A program made the position numbers and the translations under genes. The notes beneath the pieces are model-generated. The model ran no database searches, had not been told where the DNA came from, and was given only the letters and a program-made list of their open reading frames with translations. From assembly GCA_020720045.1 (NCBI GenBank), contig DYPH01000038.1, positions 1 to 44,291 of the forward strand: a stretch of 44,291 nucleotides of DNA, written 5' to 3'. Origin of the DNA: Sorangium cellulosum. Lineage in GTDB: Bacteria > Myxococcota_A > Polyangia > Polyangiales > Polyangiaceae. Positions 34,558 to 42,236 of this stretch are shown piece by piece. Numbering within the stretch: the stretch's first letter is position 1; each line of letters opens with the position of its first letter.

Positions 34558-36102
34558 ATGCGCATACCGGCTCGGCCCCGTGTCATCCTCCGCCACTGCG
34601 ACCGCTACGACGTCGCGACGATTCGCCGCATCGTCCGTGAAGGGATGGACGCGCTCGGAATTGTTCCCGAGGGGAAGACGCTCGTCAAACCGAATTGTGT
34701 CTCCAGTGGCGAGCAGTTTCTCCATGCATACACGCGCCCCGAGTTCCTCGAAGGCGTGCTGCTCGCTCTCCAAGATCGAGACGCCTCGCGGGACGACCGC
34801 AGCAAGCCGATGACCGAGCTCGCCGTCGGCGAACGTTGCGGCATCACGATCCCGACGCGGATGGCTTTTGAAGGGGCTGGCTACTACCCGATGTTCGAGC
34901 GAACTCGGGTAAAACACTATCATTTCGAGGAAGAGCCTCAGGTCGAAATCCCGCTCACCCACCCCGGGCGCCTCCGCGACTACCTCTTCACGCCCGAGCC
35001 GGTCGCAAAGGCCGACACGTTTATCAACTGTCCGAAGTTCAAGAGCCACCCGTGGACGACGGTCACCTTCTCGATGAAGAATTACATCGGGATCCAAGAT
35101 GATCGTCACCGACTCATCGATCACGATCATCGGCTCGACGAAAAAATCCGCGATCTTCAGTTCATCGTTCAGCCGAAATTTATCGCGATTGATTGCATTG
35201 TTGCTGGCGAAGGGCGAATGCTCACGCCGAAGCCGCGCCAGATGTCGCTGATTCTTATGGGGGACTCGCAAGCGGCCATCGACGCCGTCGGCTGCCACAT
35301 TCTCGGACTCGATCCGCGCTCCGTCGACCACCTCCGCCTCGCCGAAGAGGCCGGCTTTGGCTCCCTCGACCTCGCCACCATTTCCGTGGAAGGGGACGTG
35401 ACGCTCGAAGAGGCCCAGAGGCGCGCGGCAGGCTTTCAAGTAGGCCTTGTTCGCGTCGAAAAGTACTTTGAAGGGACGAACGTCACCGCCTACGCCGGGC
35501 CGCCGCCGGAGAAGGAAAAGACCGACTACTGCTGGGGAGGCTGCCCAGGCGCCCTGGAGGAATCGATTGAGATTCTTCGCCAGTATGACGACGAATGCGA
35601 CGAGAAAATGCCGCGCGTGCATATCGTCTTCGGCGCCTACGAGGGGCCGATCCCGCGAAAGCCCGAAGAGCCGATCGTCTTTATCGGCGATTGCGCGACC
35701 TACGACGGTGAATCGGGGGGTCGCCACGTGCACATCGACAGTCTCTACAAGGACCGGCGCACGAAGGATCCCTACTCGGCAAAACATGACGATATCTACG
35801 CGAAGATGATCTCTCTTCAGCGGGTCGTCTCGCAAGGCAAAAAGGACGGGAACATCATCCGTCTAGCCGGCTGCCCCGTGAGCGTTTCTGAGCAGGTGCT
35901 CATGTTCTGCGCCCTGTCGAAGATCAAGAATCCCATTCTCGATCCCTCGGCAGCCGTAGACTTCAACAAAGCCTACATCTCCTGGCGCGCGAAGATGGTT
36001 GAGAAAAAACTCCTCGGGAAGCCCTACCAAATTCACGGGGCGACGAGCCGCGGCGAGGGGGCACCCCAGGTCGAACGCCCGGCGCCAAACGTCAAAGAGT
36101 AG
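34558..36102 (+). CDS. DUF362-domain protein
   Basis: A 514-residue protein. The pattern RHCDRYDVATIRRIVREGMDALG, LVKPNCV, ADTFINCPKFKSH, SMKNYIG and DAVGCHILGLDP matches the DUF362 family, which is often associated with iron-sulfur or redox proteins; no reaction is established. The C-terminal third has Cys325/Cys329 (CWGGCPG), Cys379 (IGDCATYDGE), Cys439 (AGCPVS) and Cys451, which could bind a metal or cluster, though not in a classical ferredoxin CxxCxxCxxxC arrangement. No signal peptide or span is seen. The start ATG at 34558 is the first good codon after a 93-bp gap. A strong terminator follows. Confidence 0.85.
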   Translation: MRIPARPRVILRHCDRYDVATIRRIVREGMDALGIVPEGKTLVKPNCVSSGEQFLHAYTRPEFLEGVLLALQDRDASRDDRSKPMTELAVGERCGITIPTRMAFEGAGYYPMFERTRVKHYHFEEEPQVEIPLTHPGRLRDYLFTPEPVAKADTFINCPKFKSHPWTTVTFSMKNYIGIQDDRHRLIDHDHRLDEKIRDLQFIVQPKFIAIDCIVAGEGRMLTPKPRQMSLILMGDSQAAIDAVGCHILGLDPRSVDHLRLAEEAGFGSLDLATISVEGDVTLEEAQRRAAGFQVGLVRVEKYFEGTNVTAYAGPPPEKEKTDYCWGGCPGALEESIEILRQYDDECDEKMPRVHIVFGAYEGPIPRKPEEPIVFIGDCATYDGESGGRHVHIDSLYKDRRTKDPYSAKHDDIYAKMISLQRVVSQGKKDGNIIRLAGCPVSVSEQVLMFCALSKIKNPILDPSAAVDFNKAYISWRAKMVEKKLLGKPYQIHGATSRGEGAPQVERPAPNVKE

Positions 36103-36120
36103 TCGAGCTGCAGGAGACAC

Positions 36121-36156
36121 AAAGGCGGTATCCCGCGAGGGAGACCGCCTTTTCTT
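36121..36156. terminator. Hairpin terminator after DUF362 gene
   Basis: Stem AAAGGCGGT-(A)-TCCC / GGGA-(G)-ACCGCCTTT around a GCGA tetraloop, followed by TCTTTG on the plus strand. It lies between the convergent DUF362 and GST genes and probably serves both. Confidence 0.8.
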
Positions 36157-36175
36157 TGTTCACGCGGGGAAGTCC

Positions 36176-36853
36176 CTACTTCTGACTGAAGAGGACCTTC
36201 TTCGCCTCGTCATCAAGGGGCTTTGCGTCTTGGCTACCGACGGCGAGGGCGCGTGCGATCGCTGGGCGGGCACCAATCGCGGCAAGCCAGCGCTTTACGT
36301 GGGGAAATTCGGCCAGGTCTTCGCCGATGCGCGCATGGACGACGACCCAGGGGTACGACGCGATATCGGCAATGGAATAGTGGTCGCTTCCAAGGTAGGC
36401 GCGCTTCGTGAGTTCGCGGTCGAGGACGCCGAAAAGGCGCTTCGCCTCCGTCGAATACCGTGTGATGCCGTAAGGGACTTTCTCGGGCGCGTAGTTCACA
36501 AAGTGATTCGCTTGCCCGAGCATCGGGCCGAGGCCGCCCACTTGCCAGAAGAGCCACTGACGGATGGCGAGTTTCTCCCGAAGGTCAGCCCCGCCGAACT
36601 TCCCTGTTTTTTCAGCGAGGTACTCAAGGATAGCGCCCGATTCGAAGAGAGAAATCGCAGCGCCGCCATCGGCCGGCGCGTGGTCAACTATCGCGGGCAT
36701 TCGGTTGTTCGGCGCGATCGCGAGGAACTCCGGCTTGAACTGGTCGCCACGCCCGATATTCACCGGAACGACGTTGTACGGGAGCCCTACCTCTTCAAGA
36801 AAGAGCGTAATCTTTTGGCCATTCGGCGTCGGCCAGTAGTGGAGGTCAATCAT
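36176..36853 (-). CDS. Glutathione S-transferase, Nu-class-like (YghU/YfcG)
   Basis: A 225-residue GST. The N-terminal thioredoxin-like domain begins HYWPTPNGQKITLFLEEVGLPY, the TPNG motif of Nu-class (YfcG/YghU/Ure2-like) GSTs, which often act as disulfide-bond oxidoreductases. Next come NRMPAIVDH, with the cis-Pro that contacts glutathione, and LFESGAILEYLAEKTG, with the Glu-Ser gamma-glutamyl contact. The C-terminal helical domain has SIADIASYPWV, the folding N-capping box. The ATG at 36853 has AAAGGA about 8 nt upstream. A longer open frame runs into the divergent hydratase and is ignored. Confidence 0.93.
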   Translation of the reverse strand: MIDLHYWPTPNGQKITLFLEEVGLPYNVVPVNIGRGDQFKPEFLAIAPNNRMPAIVDHAPADGGAAISLFESGAILEYLAEKTGKFGGADLREKLAIRQWLFWQVGGLGPMLGQANHFVNYAPEKVPYGITRYSTEAKRLFGVLDRELTKRAYLGSDHYSIADIASYPWVVVHARIGEDLAEFPHVKRWLAAIGARPAIARALAVGSQDAKPLDDEAKKVLFSQK

Positions 36854-37000
36854 CGGTCGCTTCCTTTCGAGAAGCGCTCCTAGCGCGTCGACGAAACCTT
36901 GGCGAGGGCGCCACGCCCGTGCGCCGAACCGTGGGAGCGCAGCGCAGAACTGCAAATTCGCCCCGAACTTCGCCGAGCGCTTCGTGTAGCTTCCGGCGCC

Positions 37001-37744
37001 ATGAGCCATGTCGCCGTGACCCGCGAAGCCGCCCGCCTGACCCTCGCCCTTGCGCGCCCCGAGAAGAAGAATGCCCTCACGAACGCGATGTACACCGCGC
37101 TCCACGAGGCCCTTGAGGCAGCTGCCGAGGATGCGACGGTAGGCGTGGTCGTTCTCACGGGGGCGCCAGGAGTCTTCACGGCCGGGAACGACCTTGGCGA
37201 CTTCATGGCTAACCCGCCAAGTGGCGAAAATTCCCCTGTATTTCGCCTTCTTCGCGCGCTGGTCAACTTCCCGAAGCCGATCGTCGCTGCCGTCGACGGT
37301 CCCGCCGTCGGCATCGGAACGACCGCCCTCCTTCACTGTGATTTCGTCGTCGCAACGCCAACAACACGCTTTCAAATGCCGTTTGTGAAGCTCGGCCTGG
37401 TTCCGGAAGGGGGCTCATCGCTCCTTCTTCCGCAACTTGCCGGGCTCCAACGCGCGAGCGAGCACCTGCTCCTTGGCGAGCCGTTCGATGCCGCGGAAGC
37501 GAAGGCGATGGGGCTCGTCAACCGCATCGTCCCCGCTGACGAACTGCTTACGACCGCGAACCAGTTCGCCGATGCGTTCGCGGCGCGCCCCCGCGAAGCG
37601 ATCCGGCTGGCGAAGGCGCTGCTTCGCGACCGTCAACGGGCCGAACTACTCGAAACCCTTGGAAAAGAAGGGGCAGTCTTCGTCGAGCGCCTGTCGTCGC
37701 CGGAGGCACACGCCGCCTTCGCGGCCTTCCTCGCAAAGAAGTAG
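37001..37744 (+). CDS. Enoyl-CoA hydratase/isomerase family protein
   Basis: A 247-residue crotonase-fold enzyme. RPEKKNALTNAMYTALHEAL is the family N-terminal block. FTAGNDLGDF is oxyanion hole 1 (A-G-x-D-L). AAVDGPAVGIGTTALLHCDFVVA carries oxyanion hole 2. KLGLVPEGGSSLLLPQLAG contains one catalytic-type Glu. The second Glu of true hydratases is not clear, so isomerase or other crotonase activity is possible. It ends in AKK but lacks a classical targeting signal. The ATG at 37001 is preferred. It is followed after 52 bp by an acyl-CoA ligase gene, supporting a role in fatty-acyl-CoA degradation. Confidence 0.88.
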   Translation: MSHVAVTREAARLTLALARPEKKNALTNAMYTALHEALEAAAEDATVGVVVLTGAPGVFTAGNDLGDFMANPPSGENSPVFRLLRALVNFPKPIVAAVDGPAVGIGTTALLHCDFVVATPTTRFQMPFVKLGLVPEGGSSLLLPQLAGLQRASEHLLLGEPFDAAEAKAMGLVNRIVPADELLTTANQFADAFAARPREAIRLAKALLRDRQRAELLETLGKEGAVFVERLSSPEAHAAFAAFLAKK

Positions 37745-37796
37745 TCGCCCACGCTTGGCGGTTGACGGAAGTCGCCGCGCCCCGTGGAATGCCCGC

Positions 37797-39461
37797 ATGA
37801 CGCTCCAAGGCCGAATGATGGCGTTCCCGCTCACGATCCAACACCTCCTTGCCCGCGCACGGACGCTCTTCCCCGAAACCCCCATTGTGTCTCGACGCCC
37901 GGACAAGTCGGTCGTCCGGAGCAACTGGGGGACGGTGGCCAACCGGGCCGAACAGCTCACCCGTGGCCTTCGCAGCCTGGGAATCGGTCCCGGCGATCGC
38001 GTGGCGACGCTCTGCTGGAACCACCACGAGCACCTGGAGGCGTACCTCGGCATTCCCTCGCTGGGCGCGATCGTTCATACGCTGAACCTTCGCCTCTCGC
38101 CCCAAGATCTTACCTACATCGTCGGGCATGCGGAGGACAAAGCGATCATCGTCGATCAATCGCTACTTCCGCTATTTTCAAAGTTCCGAGATGCGCTCCC
38201 AAGTGGCGCGCCCGTGATCGTCGTCCGCGATCTTGGGGCCCCGCTGACCGATCCCGCCTTCCAGGACTACGAAAGCGTCCTTGCCCCGGCCGAAGCGGTT
38301 CCGGCACCGTTCGCCTACCCGTCGGTCTTCGCGGCGGCCGACGAAAACGCGGCGGCGATGCTCTGTTACACCTCGGGCACGACGGGGAATCCGAAGGGGG
38401 TTCTCACCAGTCACCGCGCAATCGTACTGCACGCATTCGCGCTAGCCCTCCGAGATTCCTTCGGAATCGCCAGCGACGACGTCGTTCTCCCCGTCGTCCC
38501 GATGTTCCACGCGTCCTCCTGGGGTCTCCCCTACGCGGCCGCCCTCGTCGGCGCGTCCATCGCCTTCCCGGGCCCGCACCTCGACGCGGTGAGCCTCCTC
38601 GATTGGATGCACGCCGAAAAGGTGACCTTCGCCGGCGGCGTGCCGACGATCTGGATCGGCATCCTCGACGCCCTCGATCGCGCGAAAGCGGCCGGCGAGG
38701 CGAAATGGGATCTGAGCCTCCTCCGAAACATGATTATTGGGGGCTCAGCGGCGCCGCCGTCTTTGATGGACGGTTTCTTGATTCGCCACGGTTTGAAAGT
38801 CACCCACGCCTGGGGGATGACCGAATTGAATCCGCTCGGGACCGTCGCAACGGTAACCCCCGCCATCGCGAGCCAGGGGGAAGCGGCCGTCGCGAGCGCG
38901 CGTGCAAGCCAAGGTATTCCTTCGCCTTTCGTCGAAATGCGCCACGTGGACGACGCCGGCACCGTGCTTCCGTGGGATGGCGTTGCGATGGGGGAACTGG
39001 AATGCCGAGGCCCGTGGGTGGCGAGCAGCTACTTCCGCGACGAAGGGCAGGACCGCTTTACGGCCGATGGCTTCTTCAAGACTGGCGACGTCGTCACCAT
39101 CGATCGCCACGGCTACATGCGCATCACCGACCGCTCCAAAGACGTCGTGAAATCGGGGGGCGAATGGATCTCAAGCGTCGCCCTGGAGAACTCCCTGATG
39201 GCACACCCCGCGGTGCTGGAAGCGGCCGTTTTTGCAGGCCGCGAGGAGAAATGGGGGGAGCGACCGCTCGCCGCCGTCGCGTTCAAAGAGGGGCAGGCGG
39301 CGACCGACGAAGAGCTGGCCGCCCACCTCGCTGCGTCCTTCCCCAAGTACTGGCTCCCCGACGCCTACATCCGCGTCGCGCAGGTTCCCCGCGGTTCTAC
39401 GGGGAAGTTCCTAAAGACGAAGCTCCGGGAAGACTACGGCGATCTCCTTTTGAAAAAGTAG
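37797..39461 (+). CDS. Fatty-acyl-CoA ligase (AMP-binding, AlkK-like)
   Basis: A 554-residue acyl-adenylating enzyme that activates fatty acids to acyl-CoA using ATP. YTSGTTGNPKG at 191-201 is the P-loop-like AMP-binding motif. MFHASSWGLPY, HAWGMTELNP, FFKTGDVVTIDRHGYMRITDRSKDVVKSGGEWIS (the A8 hinge motif) and the C-terminal STGKFLKTKLRE with catalytic Lys complete the ANL enzyme plan. The fatty-acyl branch with the HASSWG block resembles medium/long-chain ligases of the AlkK type. It starts at ATG 37797, 52 bp after the enoyl-CoA hydratase, and is followed by a strong terminator, so the two genes form a unit. Confidence 0.93.
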   Translation: MTLQGRMMAFPLTIQHLLARARTLFPETPIVSRRPDKSVVRSNWGTVANRAEQLTRGLRSLGIGPGDRVATLCWNHHEHLEAYLGIPSLGAIVHTLNLRLSPQDLTYIVGHAEDKAIIVDQSLLPLFSKFRDALPSGAPVIVVRDLGAPLTDPAFQDYESVLAPAEAVPAPFAYPSVFAAADENAAAMLCYTSGTTGNPKGVLTSHRAIVLHAFALALRDSFGIASDDVVLPVVPMFHASSWGLPYAAALVGASIAFPGPHLDAVSLLDWMHAEKVTFAGGVPTIWIGILDALDRAKAAGEAKWDLSLLRNMIIGGSAAPPSLMDGFLIRHGLKVTHAWGMTELNPLGTVATVTPAIASQGEAAVASARASQGIPSPFVEMRHVDDAGTVLPWDGVAMGELECRGPWVASSYFRDEGQDRFTADGFFKTGDVVTIDRHGYMRITDRSKDVVKSGGEWISSVALENSLMAHPAVLEAAVFAGREEKWGERPLAAVAFKEGQAATDEELAAHLAASFPKYWLPDAYIRVAQVPRGSTGKFLKTKLREDYGDLLLKK

Positions 39462-39482
39462 AGTCTCGCCTACCAAAATGAG

Positions 39483-39514
39483 AAAGAGAGCCCCTTTCGG
39501 CGGCTCTCTTTTTT
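39483..39514. terminator. Bidirectional hairpin terminator after acyl-CoA ligase
   Basis: A perfect 10-bp stem (AAAGAGAGCC / GGCTCTCTTT) with a 9-nt loop and six T residues on the plus strand. It lies between convergent genes (ligase stop 39461, PBP stop 39521). Confidence 0.9.
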
Positions 39515-39520
39515 GCGAAA

Positions 39521-40702
39521 TTACGATTTGTGAGCGCCCGAAGTCGCCGGTTTCGGCGTCCCCGGCTTCGGGGTCACGTGGAACCAGCGCTGGAGGACAT
39601 CGCGCGCGACCTCGTTCCCCTTCTTCGTCCACGAAACATCGTCGGCGAGGAGAACAACAATAGCAATTTCGGGTTTTTCTGCCGGCGCGAAGCCGCCAAA
39701 CCACGAGTACATGCGCGTCGGGTGGCCACCGATAAGCGTGCCGGTCTTCCCCGCCACCCGAATCCCCGGAAGCGCCGGGCCCTCTTCGGGGAAAAAGACC
39801 TTCTTCGAGGTACCAAACCGAGTCCCGCCGACCATCATTCGCGTCAGCGAGTGCGCCGTCTTTTCCGAAATCGCCTCGCCGAGCTCTTCCCGTTCGGGAT
39901 CTTTCGAGGCGGTCTGCAGCCTGATGCGGACGCCGTCATTGGCGATCGCCGTCAGAGCCGCAAGGACGCTGACCGGCGCCACCTTCCCGTTCCAGAAGCC
40001 GGTGGCCGAGCGGGCAAAGCCGTAGCGATCGTCGGCAATCCGAAGGCGCGAGTCGGCGAGGGGGCGGTCAGCGAGCACCGGGCCGAGAAAGCCCAAATTC
40101 GTAGCTGTTTCGCGGAGATCTTCCGGGGTCGAGCGCTCGACGGCGAGCTTCGCGAACACGAGGTTGATGCTCTTTCCGAGCGCCTCCCCAAGCGACGCGC
40201 AGGAGTCGCCCGCATGCTTCCGCGAGCCGGTGGCAAGGTCTTCCGCCGTGAAGCCACTTTCGCCGCCCTGGTAACAGGCGCGCGTCGTCGGAAGCGTATG
40301 ATTTTTCTCAAGAAGCGTCGCCGCCGTCGCGATTTTGAAGACGCTCGCCGCTGGCGCCACGGGCGTCGCCACCATGTCCCGCTCGCCCATGGACGTCCAC
40401 GCGAGGATCCGTCCGGTCTTCACGTCGGAGACGACCACCGCCCCTTCGTGGGGACGTGCACGCTTCAGGATCTTCGCGACATCCGCATTAAATGCGGCAT
40501 CGACCGACGGCGCTGCGGCGGCCGGGACGGCATGCGCGTGTGGGCTGCCGGCGACGATTTTCGCGTGCACTTTCCGAAGCTTCGCCGGGTTGTGACGAGC
40601 GGGCTTCGCGCTCACTTTGGCCGCCGGGGAGGCGGTCGCCGCGACCGGCGCAAGCGACAGCCCAAACATCAAGAGGAAGCTCGCAACGCGCACAGGGTTC
40701 AC
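39521..40702 (-). CDS. Secreted penicillin-binding transpeptidase-domain protein
   Basis: A 393-residue protein starting with GTG. It has a Sec signal (VASFLLMFGLSLAPVAATA), then a Lys/His/Ala-rich linker, then a PBP transpeptidase domain. SVFK holds the acylated Ser120 and Lys123. SIN at 178-180 is the SxN motif. KTG at 319-321 is the third motif, within AGKTGTLIGGHPTRMYSWFGGFAP. There is no N-terminal dimerisation or glycosyltransferase domain, so it is a stand-alone domain resembling the FtsI/PBP2 transpeptidase core or a penicillin-binding beta-lactamase-like protein. It is expected to act on peptidoglycan stem peptides in the periplasm. Confidence 0.87.
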   Translation of the reverse strand: MNPVRVASFLLMFGLSLAPVAATASPAAKVSAKPARHNPAKLRKVHAKIVAGSPHAHAVPAAAAPSVDAAFNADVAKILKRARPHEGAVVVSDVKTGRILAWTSMGERDMVATPVAPAASVFKIATAATLLEKNHTLPTTRACYQGGESGFTAEDLATGSRKHAGDSCASLGEALGKSINLVFAKLAVERSTPEDLRETATNLGFLGPVLADRPLADSRLRIADDRYGFARSATGFWNGKVAPVSVLAALTAIANDGVRIRLQTASKDPEREELGEAISEKTAHSLTRMMVGGTRFGTSKKVFFPEEGPALPGIRVAGKTGTLIGGHPTRMYSWFGGFAPAEKPEIAIVVLLADDVSWTKKGNEVARDVLQRWFHVTPKPGTPKPATSGAHKS

Positions 40703-40796
40703 CGCGCACCGGCTAACGAAGGGCTAGGAAGACGGCCAAGTTTTCGCGTGCGACCGGCCCCGTTGACATCCCCGCGCGCCTCCGCGAAAACGGCGC

Positions 40797-41597
40797 ATGA
40801 GCATTTTTCGCGACGGAATCCTCGACGGAAAGACCGCCTTTGTCACCGGCGGCACGAGCGGCATCAACCTCGCCATCGCCAAGCGGCTAGCGAAAGCGGG
40901 CGCGAAGGTCGCCGTGTTCGGCCGGAACGAGGAGCGCGGCGCAAAGGCACTCGCGGAGCTCGTCGAAGTGACCGGGGACGCAAGCAAGGCCCGCTACTTT
41001 GCCGGTGACGTGCGCAAGTACGAAACCCTCGAAGCCGCCTTCCAGGGCACGGCAGACGCCTCTGGAACCATTGATATTCTCGTCAATGGCGCCGCCGGAA
41101 ACTTCCCCGCGCCGGCCGTCGCGATGAGCCCGAACGGCTTCAAGTCGGTCGTCGACATCGACCTCCTCGGCACCTACCACGCCTGCCGCGCCGCCTTCGC
41201 CCACCTCACGAAGCCGGGGGGCGTCGTCCTCTCGGTGTCGGCGCCGCAAGCCTTCATCCCGGCCCCGATGCAGGCCCACGTCTGCGCAGCCAAAGCGGGC
41301 GTCGACATGCTCACGAAGGTCTTGGCGATGGAATGGGGGCCGATGGGGATCCGCGTGAACGCGATCGCACCGGGCCCCGTCGACGGGACCGAAGGCATGG
41401 CGCGCCTCGCCGGAAGCGAAGAAATGCGAAAGAAAGTCGCTGACAACGTCGCACTTCGCCGCTTCGCGAGCCTCGACGAGATGGCCGAAACCGCGCTCTT
41501 CCTGTGTACGCCGGCGGCCAGCTACGTCACCGGAGCGATCATGGTCGCCGACGGCGGCCAGAGCCTCTACGGCCTCGGCATGCTTGCAGCATTCTAA
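40797..41597 (+). CDS. SDR, 2,4-dienoyl-CoA reductase-like
   Basis: A 266-residue SDR. The cofactor motif is TGGTSGIN (17-24), with Asn in the last Gly position, and GRNEER follows strand 2 (NADP-type Arg). ILVNGAAGNFPAPA and SVVDIDLLGTYHACRAAF match the eukaryotic peroxisomal/mitochondrial and bacterial 2,4-dienoyl-CoA reductase family. The usual YxxxK Tyr is replaced (HVCAAKAG, Val162-x3-Lys166), as also known in that family, where the AAKAAVDAMT-type block keeps the Lys. The enzyme would reduce dienoyl-CoA intermediates of unsaturated fatty-acid oxidation, consistent with the nearby hydratase and ligase. The ATG at 40797 is the only sensible start. A strong terminator follows. Confidence 0.85.
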   Translation: MSIFRDGILDGKTAFVTGGTSGINLAIAKRLAKAGAKVAVFGRNEERGAKALAELVEVTGDASKARYFAGDVRKYETLEAAFQGTADASGTIDILVNGAAGNFPAPAVAMSPNGFKSVVDIDLLGTYHACRAAFAHLTKPGGVVLSVSAPQAFIPAPMQAHVCAAKAGVDMLTKVLAMEWGPMGIRVNAIAPGPVDGTEGMARLAGSEEMRKKVADNVALRRFASLDEMAETALFLCTPAASYVTGAIMVADGGQSLYGLGMLAAF

Positions 41598-41615
41598 GCG
41601 AAGAAGACCGATTCA

Positions 41616-41650
41616 AAAAGCGACTTCGCGTTCTTTGCGAAGTCGCTTTT
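41616..41650. terminator. Bidirectional hairpin terminator
   Basis: A perfect 14-bp stem (AAAAGCGACTTCGC / GCGAAGTCGCTTTT) with a 7-nt loop. It lies between the convergent SDR gene and the small Cys-rich protein gene, with A and T runs on both sides. Confidence 0.92.
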
Positions 41651-41658
41651 CTCGTTTG

Positions 41659-42123
41659 TTACTTTGGGTCTCCCGGTTTGTTTGCATCGACGGAAGATGC
41701 CGAAGGGGCCGCAAGAGAAGGGCGGGACGCATCCTTTTCGCCCGAAATTCCTGGGTAAATACCATTTGGGCTGCGGTCGGAAGGGCGAGCGCCGCCGCAG
41801 GCTTCCGTAGCGCAGGCGGCAACGGCAGCAACGCCCACCGCGATCACTCGCGTGAGCTTCTTGCGCAAGGAGGAGGCCGGCACAAACGCCTCATGCTTGA
41901 AGACAATTGCCCCCTCCGCGTCTTTCAAATAGCGAACACATATGCGGCTCTCGGCATCTTTCTCCGCGAGCAGGCGTTCCGCTTGGACGGCCGTCATACG
42001 CGACAAATCGAAGACAAACGTCCCACACGCGTGGCAATGGCGCGACGTACCGTCTGCGCCCGGGACGAGACGCGCGAAGTCGATGGAACAGGGGTCAAAA
42101 ATCGGGAGGTCGCGAGCGTTCAT
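41659..42123 (-). CDS. Small Cys-rich membrane-anchored protein
   Basis: A 154-residue protein. An N-terminal cytoplasmic-type module has Cys12, CHACG (Cys30, Cys33) and ICVRY (Cys62), arranged as in a small zinc-binding or redox fold: RHCHACGTFVFDLSRMTAVQAERLL, then ESRICVRY. I recall similar C-x-x-C...DLS.MT...A..LL...CVRY modules in many myxobacterial and other proteins, without known function. One membrane span follows (about 91-106, RVIAVGVAAVAACA), then a Ser/Pro/Asp-rich tail. It is divergent from the second APC permease across 113 bp. Confidence 0.75.
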   Translation of the reverse strand: MNARDLPIFDPCSIDFARLVPGADGTSRHCHACGTFVFDLSRMTAVQAERLLAEKDAESRICVRYLKDAEGAIVFKHEAFVPASSLRKKLTRVIAVGVAAVAACATEACGGARPSDRSPNGIYPGISGEKDASRPSLAAPSASSVDANKPGDPK

Positions 42124-42236
42124 GGCGGCCGAAACGCGGCGACCTCCGGTGGCTTACAGCGGGGGCCGAAGAGCCGGCGTCAGCGTTCGCAAATCCGCCG
42201 ACGCTCGGAGCGAAATCCGCGGTATTCCTCCCGCCC

